Shown: positions 1-6,216 of the stretch, piece by piece
Layout: each line of letters opens with the position of its first letter
Numbering within the stretch: the stretch's first letter is position 1
Origin: an uncultured Bacillota bacterium
GTDB taxonomy: Bacteria > Bacillota > Clostridia > Peptostreptococcales > Anaerovoracaceae
Length of the DNA stretch: 8,387 nt
Direction: 5' to 3'
NCBI GenBank assembly: GCA_902465215.1
Contig: CABQMM010000041.1
Coordinates: forward strand, 1-8,387
Notes under the pieces: model-generated
Seen by the model: the letters and a program-made list of their open reading frames with translations, nothing else
The model's database searches: none
What the model was told of the DNA's origin: nothing
Program-made: the position numbers and the translations under genes

Positions 1-144
1 GGCTGGGACAATTTCATGAAGGAAGCAAACGAAGGACACGGACTGAAAGTGAAGCCTTGGATGAAGCCGATTTTCAAATATTTCCTTCCATGTGCAATTC
101 TCTTCATTTATATTTACGGAATGGTAACATTTAGCTGGAAATAG
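1..144 (+). CDS. NSS-family sodium:amino-acid symporter, C-terminal fragment (5' end outside window)
   Basis: Frame 1 is open from the first base to a TAG at 142-144 and encodes the last 47 residues of a protein that begins before the window. The fragment starts GWDNFMKEAN, continues through a basic linker (GLKVKPWMKP) and ends in one hydrophobic segment (FLPCAILFIYIYG). This matches the C-terminus of the complete transporter at 199-1566, which has GWKNYKEEVN, GRGLKMHDWM and then YGLPAIVLFIFAFGIY at the same positions. I therefore infer a paralogous neurotransmitter:sodium symporter family member, a membrane protein importing an amino acid or related solute with Na+. The substrate cannot be judged from this piece. 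The gene directly precedes its paralogue, and no terminator separates them. Confidence 0.82.
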   Translation, partial: GWDNFMKEANEGHGLKVKPWMKPIFKYFLPCAILFIYIYGMVTFSWK

Positions 145-164
145 TCTGTGAAGAGTGCTATAAT
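136..164 (+). promoter_or_regulatory. Probable extended -10 promoter for the second NSS transporter gene
   Basis: A perfect TATAAT lies at 159-164 and is preceded by TG one base further up (TGCTATAAT, 156-164), an extended -10 element. Seventeen bases upstream, TGGAAA (136-141) matches the -35 consensus at four of six positions and overlaps the stop codon of the preceding gene. Transcription would start near 171, giving a leader of about 28 bases to the ATG at 199. This would allow the second transporter to be expressed independently of the first, although read-through from upstream is not excluded. Confidence 0.6.
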
Positions 165-198
165 AACATCGTTATATGCATTTAGGAGAAGACAGATT

Positions 199-1566
199 AT
201 GGAAAGAGAAAATTTAAAATCAAGATTAGGATTTATCCTGCTTTCTGCGGGATGTGCAATCGGAATCGGAAATGTATGGAAATTCCCGTATATGGCGGGG
301 CAGGGCGGCGGCGGAGCTTTCGTGCTCTTTTATGTACTGTTCCTGATTATTTTAGGACTTCCGATTATGACGATGGAATTTGCGGTCGGCCGTGCCAGCG
401 GCAAAAGCCCGGTAAGAGCTTATCAGGCGCTTGAAAAACCGGGACAGAAATGGCATGTCCACGGCTATCTGACCTTGGTAGGCTGCTACCTTTTGATGAT
501 GTTCTATACGACGGTAGCGGGCTGGATGCTGCACTATTTCTATCTGACCGCTGCAGGAAAATTCGACGGCCAGACTTCGGATGAAATCACGGGAGCGTTC
601 GGCGAAATGCTTGCAAGCCCGGGCATCATGATGTTCTGGATGGTGCTGGTGGTTGCGCTCTGCATCTTTGTCTGTGCCAGAGGCCTTCAAAACGGCCTCG
701 AAAAGGTTACGAAGGTAATGATGATCGCATTGCTTGCAATTATGGTTATTTTGGCAATTAACAGCCTGTTTATGCCGGGAGCGGCAGAGGGACTGAAGTT
801 CTATCTGGTTCCGGATTTTGCGAGAATGAAAGACGTCGGCGTAATCAATACTCTTGTGGGAGCGATGAATCAGGCATTCTTTACCCTGAGCCTGGGTATC
901 GGCGCGATGGCGATTTTCGGAAGCTATATCGGCAAGACACATTCCCTTCTGGGAGAGTCTGTGCGGGTTGTGACCCTCGATACTTTCGTAGCGTTTACGG
1001 CGGGACTGATTATTTTCCCGGCCTGCTTTACATACGGAGTGGATCAGACCTCCGGACCGAGCCTGATTTTCATTACGCTGCCGAATATCTTTGCGAATAT
1101 GAATATGGGACGTTTGTGGGGAAGCCTTTTCTTCCTGTTCATGGCGTTTGCGGCGCTTTCAACGGTGCTTGCGGTATTTGAAAATATTATCTGCTGCGGC
1201 ATGGAGCTGACCGGCTGCTCGAGAAAGAAGTCATCGGCAGTGAACTTCGTGCTGATTACACTGCTTTCCGTTCCTTGCGTGCTCGGATATAATGTATGGG
1301 CATGGGACGGCTTTGCAATCTTCGGCGGAGCGGTTCTGGATCTGGAAGACTTCCTCGTAAGCAATATCTTCCTTCCACTCGGCTCGCTGGTTTACCTGCT
1401 TTTCTGCGTAAGCCGCCACGGCTGGGGCTGGAAGAATTACAAGGAAGAGGTCAATACGGGCCGCGGCCTGAAAATGCACGACTGGATGCGCGGCTATCTG
1501 ACTTACGGACTGCCGGCAATCGTATTGTTCATCTTTGCATTCGGCATCTATGATAAATTCTTTTAA
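199..1566 (+). CDS. Sodium-dependent amino-acid transporter, NSS (SLC6/LeuT) family
   Basis: This is a 455-residue inner-membrane protein of the neurotransmitter:sodium symporter family, which couples Na+ entry to uptake of amino acids. The ATG at 199 is preferred over an in-frame GTG at 148 because AGGAGA (184-189) lies nine bases before it and the family's N-terminus begins here. TM1 carries AGCAIGIGNVWKFP (residues 17-30), corresponding to the unwound LeuT segment with the Na+-binding Ala and Asn. TM6 has QAFFTLS (225-231), and TM8 has AALST (318-322) with the Ser/Thr pair of the second Na+ site. An Asp in TM7 (residue 261, LDTFVAF) suggests the chloride-independent prokaryotic type, where an acid replaces bound Cl-. 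By eye there are about 11 membrane segments, as in the short bacterial members such as Tyt1 and MhsT. The family is clear. The substrate is unknown; aromatic or hydrophobic amino acids are possible. Confidence 0.93.
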   Translation: MERENLKSRLGFILLSAGCAIGIGNVWKFPYMAGQGGGGAFVLFYVLFLIILGLPIMTMEFAVGRASGKSPVRAYQALEKPGQKWHVHGYLTLVGCYLLMMFYTTVAGWMLHYFYLTAAGKFDGQTSDEITGAFGEMLASPGIMMFWMVLVVALCIFVCARGLQNGLEKVTKVMMIALLAIMVILAINSLFMPGAAEGLKFYLVPDFARMKDVGVINTLVGAMNQAFFTLSLGIGAMAIFGSYIGKTHSLLGESVRVVTLDTFVAFTAGLIIFPACFTYGVDQTSGPSLIFITLPNIFANMNMGRLWGSLFFLFMAFAALSTVLAVFENIICCGMELTGCSRKKSSAVNFVLITLLSVPCVLGYNVWAWDGFAIFGGAVLDLEDFLVSNIFLPLGSLVYLLFCVSRHGWGWKNYKEEVNTGRGLKMHDWMRGYLTYGLPAIVLFIFAFGIYDKFF

Positions 1567-1569
1567 AAT

Positions 1570-1878
1570 ATGAAGAAAACATTAGATGAAAATCTGATAT
1601 ATGAAATCCTGGCGGTCGTGGAGGAAATACCGGAGGGCAAAGTCGCCTCTTACGGGCAGATTGCGGCGCTTATCGGCCGAGAAAAGAACTCACGGCTGGT
1701 CGGAAAAGTTCTCAGCATGGCGGAGTTTTACGGAGACTATCCCTGCCACCGCGTGGTAAACCACGCGGGGCGGACCGCACCGGGCTGGCAGGAGCAGCGG
1801 AGACTTCTCGAAGCGGAAGGCGTGGAATTCCGCGAAAACGGCTGCGTGGATATGAAAAAATACAGGTGGGACTGCTGA
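1570..1878 (+). CDS. Small MGMT/ATL-family alkyltransferase-like protein with active-site cysteine
   Basis: This 102-residue protein corresponds to the C-terminal DNA-binding domain of O6-alkylguanine-DNA alkyltransferases and lacks their usual N-terminal domain. It shows IPEGKVASYGQIA (20-32), a candidate arginine finger in SRLVG (Arg42) and PCHRVVN (58-64). Cys59 is the residue that accepts the alkyl group in true transferases. The tail (GRTAPGWQEQRRLLEAEGV) resembles that of alkyltransferase-like (ATL) proteins, yet those that have been studied carry Trp in place of the Cys. It could repair alkylated guanine directly, or bind lesions and hand them to nucleotide excision repair; the sequence does not decide. 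The start lies three bases after the transporter stop with no clear Shine-Dalgarno sequence, so translation is probably coupled to that gene. The functional link to the transporter is not obvious. Confidence 0.88.
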   Translation: MKKTLDENLIYEILAVVEEIPEGKVASYGQIAALIGREKNSRLVGKVLSMAEFYGDYPCHRVVNHAGRTAPGWQEQRRLLEAEGVEFRENGCVDMKKYRWDC

Positions 1879-1902
1879 GCGGCGTTCCACCTTTTTGTTT
1901 TT
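1864..1902 (+). terminator. Rho-independent terminator after the alkyltransferase-like gene
   Basis: AGGTGGGAC (1864-1872) pairs with GTTCCACCT (1884-1892) in a nine-base-pair stem with one G-U pair and an 11-base loop. A T-rich tail (TTTTTGTTTTT) follows from 1892. The left arm and loop overlap the last codons and the TGA stop (1876-1878) of the preceding gene. It ends the NSS transporter/alkyltransferase transcription unit. Confidence 0.83.
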
Positions 1903-1936
1903 ATGATGCTTCACTGTGCTAATGCAATAAAAATGC

Positions 1937-1965
1937 TTGCATTCATATCTTGCCTGCGGTAAAAT
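1937..1965 (+). promoter_or_regulatory. Probable sigma-A promoter for the ThrH gene
   Basis: TTGCAT (1937-1942) and TAAAAT (1960-1965) are separated by exactly 17 bases. Each matches its -35 or -10 consensus at four or five of six positions. The start of transcription would be near 1972, with a leader of about 36 bases. The site lies just downstream of the preceding terminator and ahead of a very strong Shine-Dalgarno sequence (GGAGGAGG, 1990-1997). Confidence 0.62.
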
Positions 1966-2007
1966 AATAGAATAGTTTTTAGAACAATCGGAGGAGGCAT
2001 AAATAAA

Positions 2008-2616
2008 ATGTATGTAGTATGTTTGGATTTAGAAGGCGTTTTGGTGCCTGAGATTTGGATAGAATTCGCGGAGGCAGCAGGCATCCCGGAACTGAAGAAA
2101 ACGACGCGCGACGAGCCGGATTACGATAAACTGATGAAGTATCGCCTTGATATTCTGAAAGAACATGGTCTTGGACTTGCGGAAATTCAGAAAACCATCG
2201 CAACGCTTGACCCGCTTCCGGGAGCAAAGAAATTTTTAGACCAGCTTCGCGACATGACGCAGGTTGTCATTGTCAGTGACACCTTTGAGCAGTTCGCAAA
2301 ACCTTTGATGGAAAAGCTCGGTCTGCCGACAATTTTCTGCAACACGCTTGTCATCGGCGAGAACGGCGAAATTGCAGATTACAAGATGCGTATCGAAAAC
2401 TCCAAATACAGCACAGTTAAGGGTCTGCAGTCCATCGGCTTCGAGACGATTGCCAGCGGTGACAGCTACAATGACCTCGGCATGATTAAGGCGAGCAAAG
2501 CGGGATTCCTCTTCAGAACGACAGACCAGATCAAGAAGGACAACCCCGATGTAAAGGCAGTCGAAACTTACGACGAACTGATGGCTGCGATTAAAGAGGT
2601 TATGGTAGAGGCGTAG
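2008..2616 (+). CDS. thrH: ThrH-type HAD phosphatase (phosphoserine phosphatase / homoserine phosphotransferase)
   Basis: The protein has 202 residues, close to the 205 of Pseudomonas ThrH. That enzyme removes phosphate from phosphoserine and can pass it to homoserine, linking serine and threonine synthesis. HAD motif I reads CLDLEGVLVPEIW (5-17), with Asp7 as nucleophile and Glu9 in place of the usual second Asp, as in the SerB/ThrH group. Motif II is Ser90 in VIVSDTF. A lysine near 133 or 138 would serve as motif III, and motif IV is GDSYND (151-156). The segment TTRDEPDYDKLMKYRL (32-47) matches the ThrH cap region closely. GGAGGAGG at 1990-1997 fixes the start. The gene stands alone between its own promoter and terminator. 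I recognise ThrH with good confidence; the phosphotransferase activity is inferred from the family. Confidence 0.9.
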   Translation: MYVVCLDLEGVLVPEIWIEFAEAAGIPELKKTTRDEPDYDKLMKYRLDILKEHGLGLAEIQKTIATLDPLPGAKKFLDQLRDMTQVVIVSDTFEQFAKPLMEKLGLPTIFCNTLVIGENGEIADYKMRIENSKYSTVKGLQSIGFETIASGDSYNDLGMIKASKAGFLFRTTDQIKKDNPDVKAVETYDELMAAIKEVMVEA

Positions 2617-2658
2617 CCGCACAGCAAAACGATACATAAAATGAATAAAAATACGAAG

Positions 2659-2693
2659 GAACATCAGGCACCGAGCCCGGTGTTCTTTTTTTT
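2659..2693 (+). terminator. Rho-independent terminator after thrH
   Basis: CACCG (2669-2673) pairs with CGGTG (2678-2682) around a four-base AGCC loop, extended by two G-U pairs. GAACA (2659-2663) can alternatively pair with TGTTC (2681-2685). Eight Ts follow at 2686-2693. The structure lies 43 bases past the thrH stop and isolates that gene from the pst operon. Confidence 0.8.
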
Positions 2694-2733
2694 GCCCGCA
2701 CGCATATGGCGCGCCGGGGCACGCCGCCGGAGG
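2694..2733 (+). other. Short GC-rich intergenic block upstream of the pst promoter
   Basis: Immediately after the thrH terminator the sequence turns strongly G+C-rich, including the palindrome GGCGCGCC (2708-2715). GGCG (2708-2711) could pair with CGCC (2722-2725). No reading frame with a ribosome binding site covers it. It contrasts with the A+T-rich promoter region that begins at 2734. I can assign no function; it may be a back-up stem behind the terminator or simply spacer. Confidence 0.35.
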
Positions 2734-2734
2734 T

Positions 2735-2774
2735 TTTACCTACTTTTAACGCAAATGCGATTTCAGACTTAACA
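2735..2774 (+). promoter_or_regulatory. Putative PhoB/PhoP-type operator repeats upstream of pstS
   Basis: TTTACC (2735-2740) and TTAACG (2746-2751) start 11 bases apart. A third element, TTAACA (2769-2774), starts 23 bases after the second, about two helical turns on. In Bacillus, PhoP binds direct repeats of the TTAACA type with 11-base periodicity at phosphate-starvation promoters, so this is a plausible binding site for the PhoB-type regulator encoded in the same operon. The match is by eye and the third element is out of strict phase by one base. Confidence 0.5.
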
Positions 2775-2789
2775 TTGCCGCCGTATACT
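2761..2789 (+). promoter_or_regulatory. Probable activator-dependent promoter of the pst-pho operon
   Basis: TATACT (2784-2789) is a good -10 box, matching five of six positions. The hexamer 17 bases upstream (TTTCAG, 2761-2766) is a poor -35. A good -10 with a weak -35 behind repeats of the Pho type is what an activator-dependent promoter looks like. Transcription would start near 2796, leaving a leader of about 70 bases. A second -10-like hexamer, TATAGT (2809-2814), has no -35 partner. Confidence 0.55.
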
Positions 2790-2818
2790 AAAACCGTAAA
2801 AAGGAAAATATAGTATAC
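2783..2818 (+). repeat. Perfect 8-bp inverted repeat overlapping the pst -10 box
   Basis: GTATACTA (2783-2790) and TAGTATAC (2811-2818) are exact reverse complements separated by 20 bases, and each contains the palindrome GTATAC. The left arm covers the -10 box and the right arm lies in the early transcript, so a DNA-binding protein is a more natural reader than an RNA hairpin if transcription starts near 2796. The ligand is unknown. Confidence 0.5.
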
Positions 2819-2819
2819 A

Positions 2820-2842
2820 AAAGCTTCGAAAAGGAAAGCTTT
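2820..2842 (+). repeat. Small inverted/direct repeat in the pstS leader
   Basis: AAAGCTT (2820-2826) can pair with AAGCTTT (2836-2842) across a nine-base loop, just before the GGAGG ribosome binding site (2852-2856). The same bases also form an imperfect direct repeat, AAAGCTTCGAAAA followed by AAAGCTTTGCGAAAA. The stem is only seven pairs and has no T tail, so it is not a terminator. A role in transcript stability is possible but unproven. Confidence 0.4.
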
Positions 2843-2864
2843 GCGAAAAATGGAGGAAATGAAA

Positions 2865-3728
2865 ATGAAAAAGATTTTAGCATTAACACTTTGCGTAGTA
2901 ATGGCAGCAGCAGTATTCACAGGCTGCGGCAGCAAGAATTCAAACGGTGAAGCAGACGGAGCGCCGATTACGGTTATTTCCAGAGAAGATGGTTCCGGTA
3001 CAAGAGGCGCGTTCACCGAGCTGATGGGAATTATGGTAGACGATGTTGACAATACGACAACTTCCGCAGAAATCTCCCAGAGCACATCCGTTGTTTTGAC
3101 AACCGTTGCAGGAAACAAGAATTCCATCGGTTATGTATCCCTTGGTTCGCTGAACGACACAGTAAAGGCTGTAAAGGTTGACGGCGTAGACGCTACAGTA
3201 GAAAACATCAAAGGCGGAAGCTATGCAGTATCCAGACCGTTCTTGGTCGTTACAAACGACAAGCTTACAGATGTTTCTAAGGATTTCATCAAGTTCATCC
3301 TCAGCAAACAGGGTCAGGACATCATCGCTGAAGAAGGCTACATCACAATCGACGACAATGCGGCGGAATATGAAACTCAGAAGGGAATCAAAGGCAAAAT
3401 CGTTTTAGCAGGTTCCACTTCCGTATCACCGGTTATGCAGAAGCTTGCAGACGCTTACAAGGCAATCTACAACGATGTAACTCTTGAAATCCAGCAGACC
3501 GGTTCCGGCGCAGGCATCACAAGCACAATCGAAGGCGCATGCGACATCGGAATGTCCTCAAGAGATCTGAAGCCGGAAGAAACAGCAGAAGGCATTGAAG
3601 GTACAACAATCGCTATGGACGGAATCGCAGTTGTGGTAAATAACGAAAACAGCGTAGAAGACCTTACAAGCGAACAAATCAGACAAATCTTCACAGGTGA
3701 AGTAACAGATTGGTCGCAGGTGAAATAA
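2865..3728 (+). CDS. pstS: Phosphate-binding lipoprotein PstS with permuted halves
   Basis: This is the substrate-binding protein of the high-affinity phosphate ABC importer, anchored outside the cytoplasmic membrane. The ATG at 2865 is chosen because GGAGG (2852-2856) lies eight bases before it and the product then begins with a normal lipoprotein signal: MKK, a hydrophobic stretch and lipobox FTGC with Cys21. The upstream in-frame TTG and ATG codons lack such spacing. The mature protein carries phosphate-ligand motif SREDGSGTR (39-47), GYVSLGSLND (89-98), SRPFLVVT (123-130) and FILSKQGQ (144-151). Only after these come AGSTSVSPVM (182-191), DIGMSSRDLK (227-236), MDGIAVVVN (251-259) and IFTGEVTDW (275-283), where it ends. 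Classical PstS has these two blocks in the opposite order, so this is a circularly permuted but complete set of parts in 287 residues. pstC follows after 24 bases. Confidence 0.93.
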   Translation: MKKILALTLCVVMAAAVFTGCGSKNSNGEADGAPITVISREDGSGTRGAFTELMGIMVDDVDNTTTSAEISQSTSVVLTTVAGNKNSIGYVSLGSLNDTVKAVKVDGVDATVENIKGGSYAVSRPFLVVTNDKLTDVSKDFIKFILSKQGQDIIAEEGYITIDDNAAEYETQKGIKGKIVLAGSTSVSPVMQKLADAYKAIYNDVTLEIQQTGSGAGITSTIEGACDIGMSSRDLKPEETAEGIEGTTIAMDGIAVVVNNENSVEDLTSEQIRQIFTGEVTDWSQVK

Positions 3729-3752
3729 TAATATAAGGACGGAGGGCACGAT

Positions 3753-4607
3753 ATGAGAAAGTATTCCGAATCAATTATGAAAATCGTATTCCTGCTTTCC
3801 GCAGCCGTATCCATTCTGGCAGTCCTGCTTATATGCTGGTTCCTATTCTCCGAGGGTCTTCCGACCATCGGAGAAATTGGCGTATTGAACTTCCTGACGG
3901 GGACGGTGTGGAAACCACTCGAAAACCATTTTGGAATCCTTCCGATGATTGTCGGAAGCTGCTATGTGACGGCGGGCGCTATTATCATCGGCGTTCCGGT
4001 GGGACTGCTTTGCGCGATTTATATGGCAAAATTCTGTCCGAGAGGAGTCTATAGAATCCTCAAGCCTGCCATCGACCTGCTTGCGGGAATCCCGTCGATT
4101 ATTTACGGATTCTTTGGGCTGATGGTTATCGTTCCGGTTATCCAGCAGCTGACGGGGACCAGCGGCAAGGGTGTACTTACGGCATCCATCATGCTTGGAA
4201 TCATGATATTGCCGACGATTATCAGCGTTTCGGAAGCGGCAATCCGTGCGGTGCCGGAAAGCTATTATGAAGGAGCACTCGCACTCGGAGCGACTCACGA
4301 AAGAAGTGTGTTTTTCACGACGATTCCGGCCGCTAAATCCGGAATCATGGCAGGAATTATTCTCGGAATCGGCAGAGCTATCGGCGAGACGATGGCGGTT
4401 GTAATGGTTGCGGGAAATCAGCCGGTCATTCCGGAGTCGCTGACATCGGGCGTGCGTACCATGACAATTAATATCGTGCTGGAAATGGGATATGCAGCAA
4501 AGGGTATGCACAGAGATGCACTGATTGCAACAGCAGTAGTGCTGTTCGTGTTCATACTGATTATCAATATTTGCTTCTCTCTGGTTAAAAAGGGGGATAA
4601 AAAATGA
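3753..4607 (+). CDS. pstC: Phosphate ABC transporter permease PstC
   Basis: This 284-residue membrane protein forms half of the phosphate channel with PstA. About six hydrophobic segments are visible, the first at roughly residues 9-33. AGIPSIIYGFFGL (111-123) is the conserved segment shared by PstC and PstA. The EAA loop that docks onto the ATPase runs from EAAIRAVPES (161-170) through EGALALGATHERS to IPAA (191-194). GRAIGETMAV (207-216) is also typical of PstC. GGAGGG (3741-3746) supports the ATG at 3753. The stop overlaps the pstA start by four bases (ATGA), so translation of the two subunits is likely coupled. The assignment as PstC rather than PstA rests on gene order and the GETMAV motif. 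Confidence 0.95.
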   Translation: MRKYSESIMKIVFLLSAAVSILAVLLICWFLFSEGLPTIGEIGVLNFLTGTVWKPLENHFGILPMIVGSCYVTAGAIIIGVPVGLLCAIYMAKFCPRGVYRILKPAIDLLAGIPSIIYGFFGLMVIVPVIQQLTGTSGKGVLTASIMLGIMILPTIISVSEAAIRAVPESYYEGALALGATHERSVFFTTIPAAKSGIMAGIILGIGRAIGETMAVVMVAGNQPVIPESLTSGVRTMTINIVLEMGYAAKGMHRDALIATAVVLFVFILIINICFSLVKKGDKK

Positions 4608-5437
4608 AAAGATATAAAAATCATCCGCTCTCCCTAATTCTCTTTTTGCTGGTGAATCTGGCGGCGGTTATTACAGCGGCGGTCGTGCTTTTTCTGATTG
4701 GATATATTCTTTGGCACGGCGTACCGAATTTGAGCCTTCCGGGCATCTTTGCATGGGAGTACAACGGCGAAAATCAGTCGATGACACCGGCGATTATCAA
4801 CACTTTGATTATGACAGCGCTTACTTTGCTTTTGGCAGTGCCAATCGGCGTATTTGCGGCAATCTATCTCGTGGAATATGCAAAAAAGGGCAGTAAGCTT
4901 GTAAAGCTGATCCGCGTGACAGCGGAGACCTTGGCGGGAATTCCGTCCATTGTATACGGGCTGTTCGGCTTCATCGTTTTCGTCATCACTTTGGGCTGGA
5001 GCTACACGCTGATTGCGGGCGTTATCACATTGGCAATTATGATTCTTCCATTGATTATCAGAACAACGGAAGAGGCGCTGATGGCAGTTCCGGATTCTTT
5101 CAGGGAAGGCAGCTTCGGACTCGGAGCCGGAAAACTCAGAACGGTTTTCCACATTGTGCTTCCGTCAGCGGTTCCGGGAATTGCGGCAGGCATCATTCTT
5201 GCAATCGGCAGAATTGTCGGAGAATCGGCGGCACTGATCTTCACATCGGGAACCAACCCGGTCGTGGCAAAGGGACTGTTCACTTCAGCAAGCACGCTTT
5301 CGGTACACCTGTATGCGCTGCTTACAGAGGGTCTGTATACAGAGCAGGCATATGCGGTTGCGGCAGTGCTTCTCTTCCTCGTAATCGGAATTAATGCATT
5401 ATCGGGCGTTGTTGCGAAAAAATTGACTGCAAAATGA
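4604..5437 (+). CDS. pstA: Phosphate ABC transporter permease PstA
   Basis: This is the second channel subunit, 277 residues with about six membrane segments, homologous to PstC. It shows [11 protein letters not shown] (61-71) ahead of the core, [12 protein letters not shown] (111-122), an EAA loop from [10 protein letters not shown] (156-165) through [14 protein letters not shown] to VLPSA (185-189), and [10 protein letters not shown] (202-211), where the GESA form marks PstA. Its start overlaps the pstC stop, with GGGGG (4592-4596) inside pstC as ribosome binding site. The gap to pstB is 28 bases and contains no terminator. Confidence 0.95.
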   Translation: MKRYKNHPLSLILFLLVNLAAVITAAVVLFLIGYILWHGVPNLSLPGIFAWEYNGENQSMTPAIINTLIMTALTLLLAVPIGVFAAIYLVEYAKKGSKLVKLIRVTAETLAGIPSIVYGLFGFIVFVITLGWSYTLIAGVITLAIMILPLIIRTTEEALMAVPDSFREGSFGLGAGKLRTVFHIVLPSAVPGIAAGIILAIGRIVGESAALIFTSGTNPVVAKGLFTSASTLSVHLYALLTEGLYTEQAYAVAAVLLFLVIGINALSGVVAKKLTAK

Positions 5438-5465
5438 TAGAGCTCGGAAAGGAAGGAAAAAAGAT

Positions 5466-6215
5466 ATGGACAAAATGACAATACACAATATGAATCTGTT
5501 CTATGGTGATTTTCATGCACTCAAGAATGTGGACTTAGACATTCCCGAAAAGGAAATTACAGCTTTTATCGGACCTTCGGGCTGCGGCAAGTCGACGCTT
5601 TTGAAATCGCTGAACCGGATGAACGACCTTGTGGAAGGCTGCAAAATTACGGGAGACATTCGCCTGGACGGTGAAGATATTTACGGAGATATGGATGTGA
5701 ATCTGCTCAGAAAACGAGTCGGAATGGTTTTCCAGAAACCGAATCCTTTCCCGATGAGCATTTATGACAATATCGCTTACGGACCACGCACACACGGCGT
5801 TCACAACAAAGTCGCACTGGACGAAATCGTAGAAAAATCGCTGCGTGGTGCGGCAATCTGGGATGAAGTCAAAGACAGACTGAGAACAAGTGCGCTGGGG
5901 CTTTCCGGAGGTCAGCAGCAGAGACTTTGCATAGCGAGGGCGCTGGCAGTGGAACCGGAAGTTTTGCTGATGGATGAGCCGACCTCAGCTCTAGACCCGA
6001 TTTCAACCTCAAAAATTGAGGATTTGGCGGAAGAACTGAAGGAAAACTATACGATTATCATGGTAACGCACAATATGCAGCAGGCAAGCCGAATTTCGGA
6101 TAAAACGGCATTTTTCCTGCTCGGAGAAGTTGTGGAGTTTAACGATACGGAGACGCTGTTCACTTTGCCGAAGGACAAACGAACAGAAGATTACATCACA
6201 GGGAGGTTTGGTTGA
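5466..6215 (+). CDS. pstB: Phosphate ABC transporter ATP-binding protein PstB
   Basis: This cytoplasmic ATPase powers phosphate import and works as a dimer on the PstC/PstA loops. At 249 residues it has the usual family length. Walker A is GPSGCGKST (36-44), the Q-loop glutamine is Gln90 in [12 protein letters not shown] (a PstB hallmark), the signature is LSGGQQQR (146-153), Walker B is VLLMDEP (166-172) with Glu171 catalytic, the D-loop is SALD and the switch histidine is His202 in THNMQQA. All key residues are intact. AGGAAGG (5450-5456) precedes the ATG at 5466. A second in-frame ATG three codons on is less well spaced. The end of the gene supplies the ribosome binding site of phoU. Confidence 0.97.
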   Translation: MDKMTIHNMNLFYGDFHALKNVDLDIPEKEITAFIGPSGCGKSTLLKSLNRMNDLVEGCKITGDIRLDGEDIYGDMDVNLLRKRVGMVFQKPNPFPMSIYDNIAYGPRTHGVHNKVALDEIVEKSLRGAAIWDEVKDRLRTSALGLSGGQQQRLCIARALAVEPEVLLMDEPTSALDPISTSKIEDLAEELKENYTIIMVTHNMQQASRISDKTAFFLLGEVVEFNDTETLFTLPKDKRTEDYITGRFG

Positions 6216-6216
6216 T

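Noticed and set aside
148..198. Upstream GTG start giving a 17-residue N-terminal extension to the NSS transporter
   Set aside because: The extension contains the putative TATAAT promoter element, has no family similarity, and the ATG at 199 has a well-placed AGGAGA and the conserved N-terminus.
352..942. 196-codon open frame on the minus strand inside the second NSS transporter
   Set aside because: It is the complement of a clearly conserved membrane-protein gene, is rich in His/Arg/Gln as expected of an antisense shadow, has no family motif I recognise and no ribosome binding site context.
2841..2864. TTG start for PstS eight codons upstream of the chosen ATG
   Set aside because: It would place GGAGG within the coding sequence and add charged residues ahead of a normal signal peptide; the ATG at 2865 has ideal spacing.
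2796..2864. Riboswitch or attenuator in the pstS leader
   Set aside because: The leader is only about 70 bases, with one seven-pair stem and no T-run terminator; no known riboswitch core is recognisable.
2865..3728. PstS as a truncated pseudogene, since it ends right after IFTG...DWSQVK
   Set aside because: All the blocks of a complete PstS are present once each, only in swapped order; there is no internal stop or frameshift, and expression signals are intact.
3843..4511. 222-codon minus-strand open frame opposite pstC
   Set aside because: Low-complexity His/Arg/Asn/Ser-rich translation typical of the reverse complement of hydrophobic codons; pstC on the other strand is unambiguous.
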